A stretch of DNA of 64,000 nucleotides from Platanthera guangdongensis. Lineage: Eukaryota; Streptophyta; Magnoliopsida; Asparagales; Orchidaceae. The position numbers and the translations under genes are program-made. The stretch covers positions 120,029,900 through 120,093,899 of the forward strand of contig CM077158.1 in assembly GCA_039583875.1 (NCBI GenBank), read 5' to 3'. The first letter of the stretch is position 1. Each line of letters opens with the position of its first letter. The notes under the pieces are model-generated. The model was not told where the DNA came from. It searched no databases and saw only the letters and a list, made by a program, of their open reading frames with translations. Shown in pieces: positions 32,835 through 44,839 of this stretch.

Positions 32835-33276
32835 AGAGAAAACATCCCATCTGTTGGCGAAGAGAGTAGTATTTCTCTAAGTTCATTTGGGCTGCTTCTG
32901 GAAGTTGGAAAAAACAGCCCATCTAAAGGCAATATCGATGGAGTTAAGTGTGCAAATTTTAAAAAAACATATATGGTTTAAGGAAGTCTCATGACCATGA
33001 TCAGGGAGGTTCACTAAAGGCAATATAAGACATTCCATCAGATACAGTTCATGGTGTCTTGGCTATCCAAAACTTGTTCTCACTGCTCTCATTTTCACTC
33101 CTCAAGCAAACTAAGCTTTTGTCTAAAAGCATGATTTGGAATACTATGCTAGGACTTGGATGTGAAATACTATGCTCTTTCTAAAAGCATGATTTGGAAT
33201 GAAAATAAAAGATTTTGAATGTCAATATTAAAAATTCAAATAAGAAACTGCAATGTCCAATGATTTAATCACTTAC
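32835..33276. other. Intron sequence between PPR fragment and exon 3
   Basis: No reading frame supported. The word ctaaaagcatgatttggaat occurs twice (33122 and 33182), and ctaaaagcatgatgttgaat overlaps the splice donor near 33281, so the donor lies at the edge of a short repeated block. Confidence 0.45.
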
Positions 33277-34536
33277 CATTCTAAAAGCATGATGTTGAAT
33301 GGAAATAGATCCCGCTGTACTTTTAACTACCCCAAGGCCATCTCTATCAGACATTCTATTTCTACGATTATTTGCTTGAAGATCTTTGTATTTATCAGCT
33401 ACCCATATATTCCATAATTCTTCAAAAATTTCTTTTCGCATCCATGTCGGCGGAGGTGCGGACTTTGACTTTGTAACTCTTCGAATGCGTCTCATCTCTG
33501 AAGTCATTATTCTACTAAAATAACTCTTCCAAATTTTATAGATTTGTTGTTCTGTTGTTGGAGCACGCCAAGTAAATTTCTCCTACAATTATCATAAAAT
33601 TTGAAGTTATGAACATTAATTTGACAAAAAAATCAAGTAAGAAATGGAAGATTTACCTTGAACATGTTGAAGAAGTTTTGTTTTACATCATCTGGAATTT
33701 TACTAAATGTGGGCCAAACTCCGTTGAACCAACCTCTTAAACAGTTCAACATAGATCTAGGTGCTGCAATACTAATGAAACTACAAATATAAAAAATCTA
33801 TTAGAACATTATGAATAGAAAAATTGAATTATAAAGACAAAATTTACCATTTTCCAACGATGATCAATATCTCTCGTCCGGCTTCATCACGCTCAACCTC
33901 ATCTTTGCAATCTGAATTAGTCGACTCTATTTGGTCCAAAGGAGGATCCAAGCAATCATGTTGAACATTATTCACCTCTTCAGATATGACATGTTCAATA
34001 TTCACCTCTTCGGATATGACTTGTTCAATACTCACTTTTTTAGATATATCATGCTCCTCATCTTGTGAGTCAGAATCAGAGGTCGAGTGATGATTCACAT
34101 CTTGCATTAAAAGACTTAGAAAAGGATCTTCACGGCTTCTTTTAGATAATAATCTACCTCCCCTTCCTCTAGTTCTCATCATGCTCGAAGAATGGTGTAA
34201 ATCTTATTTGAGATGCTATAAATAACATACAACAACATTTAGAGAAAAAAATGTTTGAAATAGAACAATATATTCCTATTTTCATGGAGTGGAAACATCA
34301 TCTAATACACCATGGTGAACAATATAGTAGACATGATGGAGATATTCATTGTAGGTATTTTGACAATAGAAGAAATATAAGATATTTGCATAAAAAGAGT
34401 GAAATAGTGAAATAGTGCTCTTAAATAGTGAAATAGCACTCTTAATCAGTGAATAGAATAGAAGATCAGCAAAATATGAATACTAACAAAAAAGGAACAA
34501 GAAAACTTGGATCGGCATGAATAGTAACACAAATGA

Positions 34537-37500
34537 TCAAATGTCTTCATCCTCCGATGAGTTCACTTCATTTAATTCATCAGAATCAACATTTTTTTCA
34601 ACATCCCTCCTTGATTGTTGTAATTCATCTGGGCATACTTCTTCCGCTTGATAATGAATATTGCTTAGAATAGGAACATCATCTAATACAATATGGGTTG
34701 GATTAGTAGTTGACGCCTCTTGGTAGAATTCCTCTGGTGTTGTTTGTTGACAATGCATGTGAGTATAATTTATCTCATATGTGCTTCTTGCTTTAACCTT
34801 AAAAACAGTGCGCCAATGACGATCAAGTGTTTTCTTTCTCCAAGGATATGATGTGTAATATACTTGATGACACTGGGAAGCAAGCACAAAGGGGTTATCT
34901 TCGGCCATTCTACGATCATTATTAATATCAATAATCTTATATCTTGGATGAACCTTTGTTCCTCGTTTTCCGGTATCAAACCATTTGCACTTGAACATCA
35001 CTATAGTATTGGCAACGGACCCTAAGAAACTCAGCTCAAGAATTTCCATCAATTCTCCATAATAGTCTTCACTAGAATCATCATAATAGATTCCATTAAC
35101 ACAGACGCCACTATTCATTGTAGATTTTGTTTCTCCGTACTCGAGTGTGTGAAATCTATATCCATTCACTATACACCCATTCCACGTTTTGGCAATGCTA
35201 CTAAATCCGCGTGCAAAGACTTTTATTTCATTGTCCGTTATTTGGTTGACTGGATTCTCAACCTATTAAGCAAAAAAATGATTTTTTTAATCTTAGCACG
35301 AACAATATATAGTAAATAATCACTTAACTTACAATAACATATCAACTTACATATTCTTCAAACCATTTGGCAAACTCTTTATCGCGCATAACTCCTAATG
35401 CCTTAGGAGTTAGATTCGGTATTTGATCTCGTTGTTTAACATCATAAAGTCTGCAAAGCATACCTTGTGATAAATTTTAAATAACAATGAATGTTATGAA
35501 GACATATTAATTATGATGTTACTTACTCAACATATTCAGCTATCTCTGGACAATTCAACAGTATATAGATTGTGCATGCAGCCTTTTCAGTTGAAGTTAA
35601 AATGCGCTTGTGATCTTTTGGGCTAAAGAGTCTACTAGAAGAATTAAACATAGATATGTGACCATCTGGTTCAACTTTATTGATCATATTATCATTACGC
35701 CCAATACTTGTAGTTCTTGTTTCCACATTAGGAGCAAAGAAATGAGAGCAAAAGGTTGAAGTTTCTTCGATCAAGTAAGCTTCCATAATTGATCCTTCAA
35801 TACGTGCCTTATTCTTTACCTTACGTTTCAATGTGTTTAAACACCTGTGGATATAAAATTAATATACATATATATATAATTTGAAATAAAAAATAAGCTA
35901 AAGGATTTTACCTCTCAAAAGGATACATCCATCTATATTGAACAGGCCCACCAACCCTTGCTTCGTATGCCAAATGTATTGGCTAATGCTCCATTGAATC
36001 AAAAAAAGCTGGAGGAAATATCTTCTCAAGCTTGCATAATATTACGACTATGTTCTCCTCCATTTTTTTCATATTTGATTCATACAGAATAGTTGAACAC
36101 AAGTCTCTAAAAAATTGTGATAATTCAGTCAAGGCATTCCATATAAATTCTGGTAATAAATCCCGAAATGCAAGAGGAAGCAATCTCTACATAAAAACAT
36201 GACAGTCGTGACTCTTCATTCCATACATACTACAATCATCCAAATTAACACAGCTGCCTAATTTGGATGCATACCCATCTGGAAGTCTCAAGTTTTTTAT
36301 CCATCTCAAAACAATTTCTTTTTCATCCTTAGATAATGCATAACTTGCCTTAGGTTTAAAATATTTTCCATTCACCTCATTAAGCTCAAGATCTCGACGC
36401 TTACATATATTCTGGAGGTCAAGACGAGCTTTAACATTATCTTTGGTCTTACCTTTTATATCCATAATAGTGTTAAATACATTATCAAACACATTTTTTT
36501 CAATGTGCATTACATCAAGATTATGACGTATTAAATTTGTTTTCCAATATGGCAAGTCCCAAAAAATACTTCTTTTCAACCAATTATGGGATTCACCAAA
36601 CCCTTCCAATCTATACTTGTCCTTTGTCTTACCAAATTCAATGCATGGTAATGATGCAACTATTGCCTCAAGCTCATGACCTATTAAGTGAATGAGAGGT
36701 GTATCTGTCTCAATCCTTCCCTTAGTGAAGTTGTCTTTTTGATATCTATAAGGATGATCTAAAGGCAAAAATAAACGATGACAATCAAAAAAACATGGTT
36801 TCCTACCATGTTTGAGTCTAAATGACTTGATATGATTCATGCAATATGGACATGCTAGTTTACCATGTGTACTCCAACCTGACAACATTCCATATGCAGG
36901 AAAGTCACTGATGGTCCACATTAGTGCTGCCCTCATCAAAAAATTTTGTTTTGTAGAGATGTCATAAGTTTCAACCCCAGAATTCCATAGTGTATTCAAC
37001 TCATCTATCAAAGGTTGTAAATATACATCTAAGCTATTACCTGGACTCTTTGGACCCGGCACAAGTAAAGTAAGAAACAAATAAGGTCTATCCATACACA
37101 TCCATGGAGGTAAATTGTAAGGTGTGAGAATAACCGGCCAGCAAGAATAAGGTTTAGATCCTTGATTATGTGGATTGAAACCATCAGTAGAAAGCCCAAG
37201 TCTAACATTTCGTGGCTCGGCAGAAAATATAGATTCAGTTCGATCAAAGTGCTTCCAAGCTTCGCCGTCTCTCGGATGGCATAATTTTCCTTCCTCACTA
37301 ATGTTTTCCTTGTGCCATCTCATATGTTCTGCTGTGACTTTAGACATATACAACCTTTGTAGCCTTGGCGTAAGTGGTAAATAACTCAATTGTTTAAATG
37401 GTATAGATTTGCGCTTTCTTTTCCCACATTTATTCCTAGGCTTAAACCTAGGGTGGTGACATATCCGACATTCTTGTAACACTTCATCATGCTTCCAATA

Positions 37501-38208
37501 CAACATACAATCGTTTTCGCATGCATCAATCTTTTGAAGTCCAAGGCCTAGTGGAGCAACCATCTTCTTGCATGAGTAAAAGCTATCAGGTAACTTATGG
37601 CCCTTAGGCAACATCCGACCAAATGCCTTTAAAAATTGATTAAAATGTTTCACGCTTAAATTTGACTCAGACTTGATATTTAAGAGTTCTGTCAATGCTG
37701 ACAACACTGAATAATTCTCACAACCAGGCCAAAGAGGACTATCAGCAGCATCCTTCATGTCAAAAAATTTCTTTGCCATCGGGTTAGGATCTTGTGGTTC
37801 ATCCCTAATATTCCAATTAAATTCAGGACCAACGACATCAACAACCATATCCCTCAAAGAATCTTGTTGCTCTTCCATGACTCTTTGCTCAAACACAATC
37901 TGCTCATGCATATGAATAGTAGAGACTTTAGTGGATGGTTCATCCCAAGGTGGTTCCCCTTGCCTGACCCAATTAATATAATCACGTTCAAATCCTCTAG
38001 AGATAAGGTGAAAATTAACCATATCAGGCACAATAAATTTCAAGCTTCTACAATCACAACATGGGCATCGAATTTTTCCTTGATCCATATATTCGGGATA
38101 TTGTTGGCACAATTCTATAAATCCTCTCACCCCCATTCTGTACTCATCTGTAATACCATATCCTCCTGGACAAACACGATTTTTAATCCATCTCCTATCT
38201 GAATGCAT
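34537..38208 (-). pseudogene. TNP2-type CACTA transposase gene, two nonsense mutations
   Basis: The main exon starts at ATG 38208 (MHSDRRWIKNRV), with the transposase-associated zinc domain (RCPCCDCRS, HLISRGFERDYINWV) in the first 100 codons. Then comes the TNP2/Transposase_21 core: LPLTPRLQRLYMS, HPRDGEAWKHFD, RLGLSTDGFNPHN, YSCWPVILTPYNLPP, and CPYCMNHIKSF. A TAG at 36187-36189 replaces Gln, after which the DUF4218-type part continues (FFRDLCS, LCKLEKIFPPAFFDSMEH) to a second TAG at 35983-35985. Downstream exons (about 35849-35525, 35462-35352, 35260-34537) carry the KNKARIEGSIMEAYL part and a DUF4216-like C-terminus ending in acidic residues. It would cut and join the CACTA ends. Splice sites look intact; the two stops would disable it. 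Confidence 0.88.
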
Positions 38209-41200
38209 GATTGTTATTCTGCATATACAACATATAAAATTATTATTCACTACATATTTATTATAAACATGTATACAAGTCATCAACTTCAATTAAACAT
38301 CACATAAAGCTGTAATATAATTTTCAACTCTATTCAATCAAAAGTCCATGTTTGGACCAAAGTAATCCAACTCTATTCACAACTAGCAATGCTGTCAAAT
38401 AAAATCAAATTTAGTCATTGAAATTCTCCTGACAAGAGCAATGCCATCGTTTGGAATCATGAATACAAAAATCTCATCTAAAATTTGCCCCCATCAAAAC
38501 AAAACCTTAGTGATTTAGAACATATATTATCAAGTACCTAAAGCTCCCTTGAAGGTTGGCATAACTACAAGTTGCATCTGTATTCACCTACTGAAATCAC
38601 ATAAACCTCCTCTACAAATTTATATTTCATAACATGCATGCACAAATAGAAATCAACTAGAGCAAGGGCTCTTAACCAACAAAATAAATACAACACAGAA
38701 AAATAATAAAATTTCGAGAAGCAGCTGCTGCACATAGAAAAACAAATAATACAGCACAAGTAGATATCAAATTAACATTGCAAGAGGTCAAGATTCAAAT
38801 CATCATGACACTTAAAGGGATCAGATTCAACAACAAAAACATCAGCAGCATGAAGACCATCTTACTAATGGATGATAGATCATGACACTTCAGGGATCAG
38901 ATTCAACAACGAAAACAACAAGCAGCATGAAAAACCAACGGAACGGTAGTCAGTAGCAGCTTTGCCTTCTAACTTCATTCTCACACTCATCTATCTCACC
39001 TCTACAACCTGAGCCACATCACGACATGTTTGCACATTACAACCGGGGTAAAACTATTGCTATCACATAAACATGGACTTTTATGGCAACTGGGGTTATC
39101 GGCGAGGATAAACATAGTGTAGAATGAATTTCTATTTTCTATTTCTCTTGGTTGATATGTGATCAGGTGTTCATACAAGAAATGTGACACTTCATAATGT
39201 TAATTAACAGTTTATGCATTAATACTTTTTCTATTTGAAAGCCTTAAAATTTTAAGCAAGCACCTATTAACATTGACTAAGATGAGAATCTCCTAAACAC
39301 CACTTCTATGTTTCATGATTAGAGAAAATTTTGGTAATTAATGTTAAAGGCAACCAGTGCAAAAACTTGTACAAACTACTTGAGGTAATTAATGTTATTT
39401 CCCTACTGCACATTGGCTCTGCTCTCCCTGCAAGCCTTCTCCCCGCAGAACAGCCCCTCTTTTCCCCTTCCAATTTTAGTTCTCATCAATTTGTATGCCT
39501 GATTATATTTTGTCTAAAAGAAAAAATGCACTGCTTCATAACTTACAATTTTCCGAAGTAGTTCACTTTTTAAATGCCGGATTATATTTTGTTTGATTCT
39601 CCAAGTGTAGTTCATTTTTCAGGAGGATCCTAGATGTTCGCTTAATGTTGTAATGAGAAATCACAACTGCATCCGTTGTTAAAGTATCCTGGCGTTTTAA
39701 TTTAATTATCTAGAATTATGATCTGTAATAGGGAAATCAACTCGAGATTTTAGACATTCAAGCCCCATTTGACTGGAAAGATGGAGATTGAGGCAGATTA
39801 ACACTGTAGATAATAACATTAGAGTGGAGATATCTGGTGCGAAATGGTGCTACCTGTTATTAGTTAGACATTCTGTGCGAAGCGTCGATGTCACCTGACA
39901 CCTGTTTGGAGGCTTTCACGTTTGGTTCACTTAGCACAACAACAGGGTGCTAACGACTCCCTAAACAGAGCCTAAATGCATGACATTATTCAGTATTTGA
40001 ACTGGATTGCTAGAAAACCTTTGTTACCTTACTGATCAACAGACAACCTACATAACATAGGTGATCAGAAACAAGCCACCTTATTCCCTTCACGTGAACA
40101 TCTGGTCTCTAAGTAAACTGTTTTTACTCTTCCTTCCACTCTGCAGGAATAACAGTATAATCTAAAATATCATTACTCCCACACATGGTTCAACTTTTTT
40201 CAACTTTTTTATATGTTATGCTTCAATCACACTTCCCTTAATCATAAAAAACTGAATGATTATATTATAAAATGGGAATTATGTAATGAAAGAGTAGGCT
40301 GAGCAACTCACTGTTCCCTTGATCATTGCAAAAAGATTATATATTTCTTGATCTTTATGAAATGGAAATTATGTAATGATAAATTCATGTTCATTAACAA
40401 CATGAATTTGGACATCTGTCATATCTAATAGAAGGATGTAGAACTAATGGAAATCTATCTAATTGTTGCTGTAATGTGGAGAAATCAATAATCACTTCTT
40501 TGCTTCGTTAGCAGATTTTTCTTCTAGCTTAAATCCTGAAGATTTAAATATAGTTTGGAATATATAAGGAAAAACGAAGCTCAACTCCTGAATGTCATAA
40601 AATAGTGTAAAAACGGAAAAGGGAGAAATCAAATCCAGAAATAGTTTGCACAAAACATCAAAACTTACCTTGGGAGATCGTCCAACTAAGAATGGCGGCA
40701 CTGGAGATAATCTTCGGCAAGCTGGGCGCTCTATCTAGGGCACGCCCTGTAACAGGAGCAGAGCAACGGGAGGAGGGCGACTGGCCGGAGTAGGGCAATG
40801 GGAAGATGATGCTTTGAGTGGGGCGGACGGAATGCGACGGGCGGTTGGCGGGAGGAGGACGACGCCGGGAAGGCGACTGGAGGAGCGAGGGCGACGGGAT
40901 AGATGCGGGTGTTCGGAAATGAATTGGGGCTGAATTAATGGCTGATAAATAAAGATTATAAATATGTATTTATAAATTGGTGTTAAAATTTTGGGGGGAA
41001 TGCTTTATTTTCCCTCCATAAATTTTGGGGTGGGGGGAGAGGGGGATTATTCATCATTTACTATTCACCAACGAATTTTGAGCACAAAATAAATCCTTCC
41101 TACCTATCATATGATATTTTGCAACAAATATATTTGATTCTAAATCGTCAACAAAAATATTTGTTGATAATCTTGTATCAAAAGAAAAAAATTATTTTCA

Positions 41201-41262
41201 TAGCTAAATTTGTACCCAATTAGCAACAAATTATAATGCCTTCATAATTTTTGTTCCTAATG
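38209..41262. other. CACTA right side: 5' region of the TNP2 gene and right subterminal region
   Basis: About 3 kb upstream of TNP2. Mostly AT-rich with no supported frame up to 40490. At 40700-40930 there is a GC-rich stretch whose minus strand reads like a plant 5' UTR or first exon and ends in a splice-donor-like aggtaagttttgatg (about 40668), so it is probably the first non-coding exon of TNP2. From 41050 on it is AT-rich with agcaacaaatt motifs and the decayed right terminus. Confidence 0.55.
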
Positions 41263-41270
41263 CCTTCATA
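41263..41270. other. Extra bases at the CACTA right junction
   Basis: ccttcata lies between the decayed terminus and the resumed LTR. The same word with its left neighbours (aatgccttcata) occurs about 24 bp earlier, so the end may have been duplicated or repaired. Confidence 0.5.
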
Positions 41271-41423
41271 GAGCAACCAACCAGGGACCGCCAAATGGCA
41301 CCACAATAAATGCGTCTCCTAACTACTTCGTGCTCTCATTAAAAACTCCACAACTTATTTAATGCTAACATATATAACCGGTTTTTGACTAGTTGACCCG
41401 GTCAACGTAGTCAAACCTCAACA
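41271..41423 (-). repeat. 5' LTR of copia A, right piece
   Basis: Resumes the LTR at gagcaaccaaccaggg and ends aaacctcaaca, followed by the target duplication acacg (41424-41428) that matches 18217-18221. Confidence 0.93.
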
Positions 41424-42137
41424 ACACGCCCATGATACATGGCGTGTATCGAGGGTGTGTAATTTTAAACTTGTGTTTTTGGTTTACACAACCTGCTAGC
41501 TTGGCAAGAATTTAATTTTGCTGAACATGCCGTGGGTACATGACGTCTATACTGGGCGTGCAATTTTGAAGATCACAACTCTGGTCTACATGGGTTGCTG
41601 GAGGGCGTGAACTAAATATCTGTGGTACACGCCCTGAGTACATAACATGTACTTAGTAACTTTTTCAGGATCTACTCAAAATATTCTCCTAAGCAATGCC
41701 ATCGGATTCATAATTATTTTGGTGTCTTTAATTGACCTGAAACTAAAAAAATACGCCAATTATTCTAAAAAATGTATGAAGACAGACAAATTTTAGTTAT
41801 TTTAATAAGCAAATGTATGGTTACAAAGTATATAACATGCGTATTGACGCGGGGTATGGTCCTAAGGGACTAAGGATAGATGCAAACACAATTTCCCATC
41901 AAAATAAACTTGCAATAAGGTCCTCCTGTAAACCCAAGTTATTTTGATTTGCGATAAAGAATAAAAACAATTAAAATTAAGAAAACAAGAGAGTACAAAT
42001 GCAAAAGTGCGCGAAAACAAATGACTAATTAAATGAAAAAAATACAATGACTTAAACAACTGAATTCAAAGCTTACAACCCAATATCTTGTCAAGTAGAG
42101 ACTAAACACAATATTGAACTAAAAGAAACAATAAACA
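41424..42137. other. Continuation of the repeat hit by copia A
   Basis: Right-hand continuation of the sequence ending at 18221. It shows a degenerate repeat of roughly 100 bp with words such as acatggcgtgtat, gtgtgtaatttt and ctacatgggttgct that also occurs at 18040-18221. From 41680 on it is AT-rich with no gene. Probably LTR of an old element. Confidence 0.4.
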
Positions 42138-43584
42138 TGTTGGGTTTTCTATACAGTAGGGAAACAACACATCATATGTGCGTAGCAGAATAGATTTACA
42201 AGAGAAATCCTAAACATTAAAGTATCTTGCGGTATCCATGAATCGAGAAATAATGTGAACAACAAATGCATAATCCCTGAATAGGATTGAGTCTTTACTC
42301 AATCAAGATGCTTTAAAGATCCAGCCCAGAAAGCTTTGTCTAACAATAAACTGCTGGGTTACACAAAAATAAATCTGTGACACTACAAGTATCCACACGA
42401 GTGACAGAGAAACCCAAGGACTTGTCCCACAAGAACTGGGTCGGAGAAGGAGTGCTCTCTGTGTCTCCACAAATTGTTAGATTCGTTTCCAGGAGAGGTG
42501 ACGATAAGAAGAAGTCACGATGGGATCTAGGGTTCGACTCAAGTGACGATTTCAAAAGCACAAACATAGGTCACACACGAAAACCCTTTTCAAAGTCTAT
42601 TTATACCCAAGGATATCAAACAAACGATAGCCCCTTAAAAATTCACCAAAACACGAGTTGTGTCGACATGCAGTTGACGTGCGTCGATAAGAACTCGACG
42701 CAACATCGTGAAGCATTCGACGGAACTCGACGCACATTGCATCGACACACAGGCGACACACTTGCGTCAAATAGAAGTCGACGTTACGTCGACATCTACT
42801 CGACGTAGCGTCGACTAAGGATCAACATCAACTTTGAGTTCGGCTGCGTCGACAGCTAGTCGACGTACATCGATACACATTCGACGCAATGCGCCAGTTT
42901 TCTTCAGGCCATATGATTGGTTCTTTACTTATATCCCATATGAGTGAGACAAACACAATCTTTTTTTCCTATTTCTCCAAACATTCTTATGTGCGACCCT
43001 CTGTGTTATCAAGACGCGCACTTAGGAGCCGGGCGCACTAGACCCACCCCGTTGTGCCCCAACAAGGCTTAGGCGGGTGATGTGCCTGAGGCGCACCCGA
43101 TGCGCACCCGAGACACACCTAGGCGCCCAATTGCAGAAATTCAGCAAATGGGGCGCCCGATTTGCCGAAATTCCGCGAATTGGGCGCCCGATTAGCCGAA
43201 ATTCCTCGAATTGGACGCCCGATTCGCCGAAATTTCGCGAATTGGGTGCCCAATTCGCCGAATCCAATTCGCTGATTTTCAATGAATTGGGCGGCCAATT
43301 CGCTGAATTTCTGCGAATTGGTGGCCAATTCGCTGAATTCCAGCGAATTTGGTGCCCAATTTGCTGATTTTCCATGAATTAGGCTCCAAATTCACTAATT
43401 TTACTTTTTCCCATTTTTGCGCCTCACGTGCCTCAGACGCACGTCTGCGCCTACGCTCCATGGTCCCTTTGCGCCTTGGTGCGCCTTGTGACTTTAATAA
43501 TATTGGCAACCCTTTAGACTCAGATTGAGTCGACAATGAGACTAACTACTTGACTACTTCAAGATCACCATAAAAACACTAACA
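42138..43584 (-). repeat. 3' LTR of copia B with an inserted repeat
   Basis: From tgttgggttttcta to aaaacactaaca, followed by a polypurine tract (minus strand aagtgggagac). It contains a TATA-like ctatttataccc at 42598 and many tcgacg words between 42660 and 42890. About 500 bp (43005-43503) are an insertion. No partner LTR was found in the window. Confidence 0.7.
43005..43503. mobile_element. Small insertion of 31-bp tandem repeats with GC-rich ends
   Basis: Begins near caagacgcgcacttagg and ends near ggtgcgccttgtg, so the two ends are rough mirror images. The middle (43140-43410) holds about eight copies of a 31-bp unit such as gggcgcccgattcgccgaa then atttcgcgaatt. No gene; frames on both strands are repeat artefacts. 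Possibly a non-autonomous DNA element; the class is unknown. Confidence 0.5.
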
Positions 43585-44529
43585 GTCTCCCACTTGATCT
43601 AGAACGTATCAACGAAGTCTCACAAGTAACGAGCAACATATAACAATACATCATTGCTACCCAAACAATAAAAATTCATAACTCAACAAGCCTTTTATGA
43701 CTAATGTATCAGTGTTGTTACGTCCCTTTGTCCCTTACATCTGAATTGAACTAGAGGTACGGATTGTGTCACCCTCATAATTATTCAATCCCAATTTCTT
43801 GATCTTGAATGAACTTTCAGAAATTGGTGAACCCAATATCATATATTGACTCAACCAAGAATGATCATACATTTCTCAGTCTCATTCCATCAAGATGCCC
43901 ATGAATGTAACTCCTATCATATAGGAGGACAAATCCCATTTTTGTCCACACAGAAACACCGAAATGATTTTTAACATACCTAATAACCACAGTTATCATC
44001 AACCTTTCTCAAGAAAGTCTTTTGATGATATCAAAGAACGCTATTTCTCACTTGATGAATATTGTGACTTCAGGTAAAATGAAAACAAACACCATTGTCA
44101 CTTGAGATCTATTTGTGACACGTTCACATAACAATCCACAAAATAATCTCAAGGTGGGTCTGTTCAGTACAACTTATTCACTAACAATTACTTATGTGAT
44201 GACTTGATCATGACCTGTGAGAACCGATCATCAGCCAACACCCTTACTAGTCTTAATGTATCATCATCGCCCTGATTTTTAAGATGATATGTCGACCAGG
44301 ACCATTTAAGAATAAAATTTTTGATAAACATAGACCCTCATATTCAAGTCACGCACTTGAATTCTTATGGAAGCAAACATTCTAAGGACATTTATTATGC
44401 TAATTAATCTATCATATAAAAATAACTGACATAACAAAGAACTTGTCATAAATGTAAAAGGAAATATACATTACTTTCTGCATCATATGAATAACAACTG
44501 ACACATATGCAATCCACAAGTCTCCCACT
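43585..44529 (-). other. 3' untranslated region of copia B
   Basis: Between RNase H and the LTR. It starts and ends with similar purine tracts (minus strand agtgggagact at 43585 and at about 44520), so an inner and an outer copy of the tract exist. No reading frame. Confidence 0.55.
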
Positions 44530-44839
44530 AGAGACGATCCTTTAGGTATTTAATACCTATTGATCTAATATGACAATCATACTTTCTCTGTGCAAGAGGC
44601 TTCATCAGTGGATCCGCAATATTTTTCTCAGTCGGTACTCCGCATATGTTCATATCTTCTCGATTGACAATCTCTCGAATAAGATGGAATCGTCGAAGTA
44701 TGTGCTTGGAGCGCTGATGAGATCTAGGTTCCTTAGCCTGTGTAATAGCACCATTGTTGTCACAGTAAGGAATTACGGGATCAACAATGCTAGGAACAAC
44801 ATCAAACTCGTCGATGAATTTTCAAATCCACACAACCTC
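44530..44839 (-). pseudogene. Copia B RNase H, C-terminal piece
   Basis: The minus strand reads the copia RNase H end: YCDNNGAITQAKEP, then HQRSKHILRRFHLIREIV and a C-terminal NIAD element. It is interrupted on the upstream side by the solo LTR at 44840 and continues at 47753. A stop is present soon after the junction (VVWI*), so it is inactive. Confidence 0.8.

Larger units (their letters stand above)
30371..34182 (-). pseudogene. CACTA second gene, Ptta/En/Spm-type (Transposase_24-like), multi-exon
   Basis: Exons on the minus strand, deduced from splice-like GT and AG borders: 34182 to about 33850 (acidic N-terminus), about 33785-33663 (LRGWFNGVWPTFSKIP), about 33583-33277 (YKIWKSYFSRIMTSEM and PPPTWMRKEIFEELWNIWV), about 31163-31060 (HEKVFNRTHRTNKG and FVDKKSKKTF), and 30972 to about 30685 (WIEASGGLKNGRCYGFGNSY and a coiled-coil end). 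The order matches the plant transposase family found as the second gene of CACTA elements, thought to bind terminal repeats. Near 30690 the frame is shifted by one base, after which a Pro/Ser/Tyr/Gln-rich tail continues to 30371. The 33276-31164 intron holds foreign gene fragments. Confidence 0.75.
29732..41262 (-). mobile_element. CACTA (En/Spm) transposon with captured gene fragments
   Basis: The left end CACTACAACAAAAAC at 29732 is a canonical CACTA terminus. The right end (near 41262) reads aatttttgttcctaatg, a decayed mirror of it. Both ends carry copies of a ttgttgctaat motif or its complement, typical subterminal sites. Inside are a TNP2-type transposase gene and a second Ptta/En/Spm-type gene, both minus, about 11.5 kb in all. 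It interrupts the 5' LTR of copia A between ggcta and gagcaacc. The usual 3-bp duplication is not clean: eight extra bases (ccttcata) lie at the right edge. Confidence 0.93.
18222..41423 (-). mobile_element. Ty1/copia element A, expanded by two nested insertions
   Basis: Outer ends are LTR 18222-18993 and LTR 29101-29730 plus 41271-41423, flanked by identical target duplications ACACG (18217-18221 and 41424-41428). Its own DNA is 18222-22190, 28040-29730 and 41271-41423, about 5.8 kb. A gypsy element sits in the gag-protease junction and a CACTA transposon in the 5' LTR. Gene order on the minus strand is gag, protease, integrase, reverse transcriptase, RNase H. There are many stops, most of them at Trp codons. 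Confidence 0.95.

Noticed and set aside
37792..38202. 136-codon plus-strand frame
   Set aside because: Antisense shadow of the TNP2 transposase exon, which has clear domain motifs on the minus strand.
43022..43375. Repeat-encoding frames on both strands in the copia B LTR
   Set aside because: Derived from the 31-bp tandem repeat; no supporting signal.
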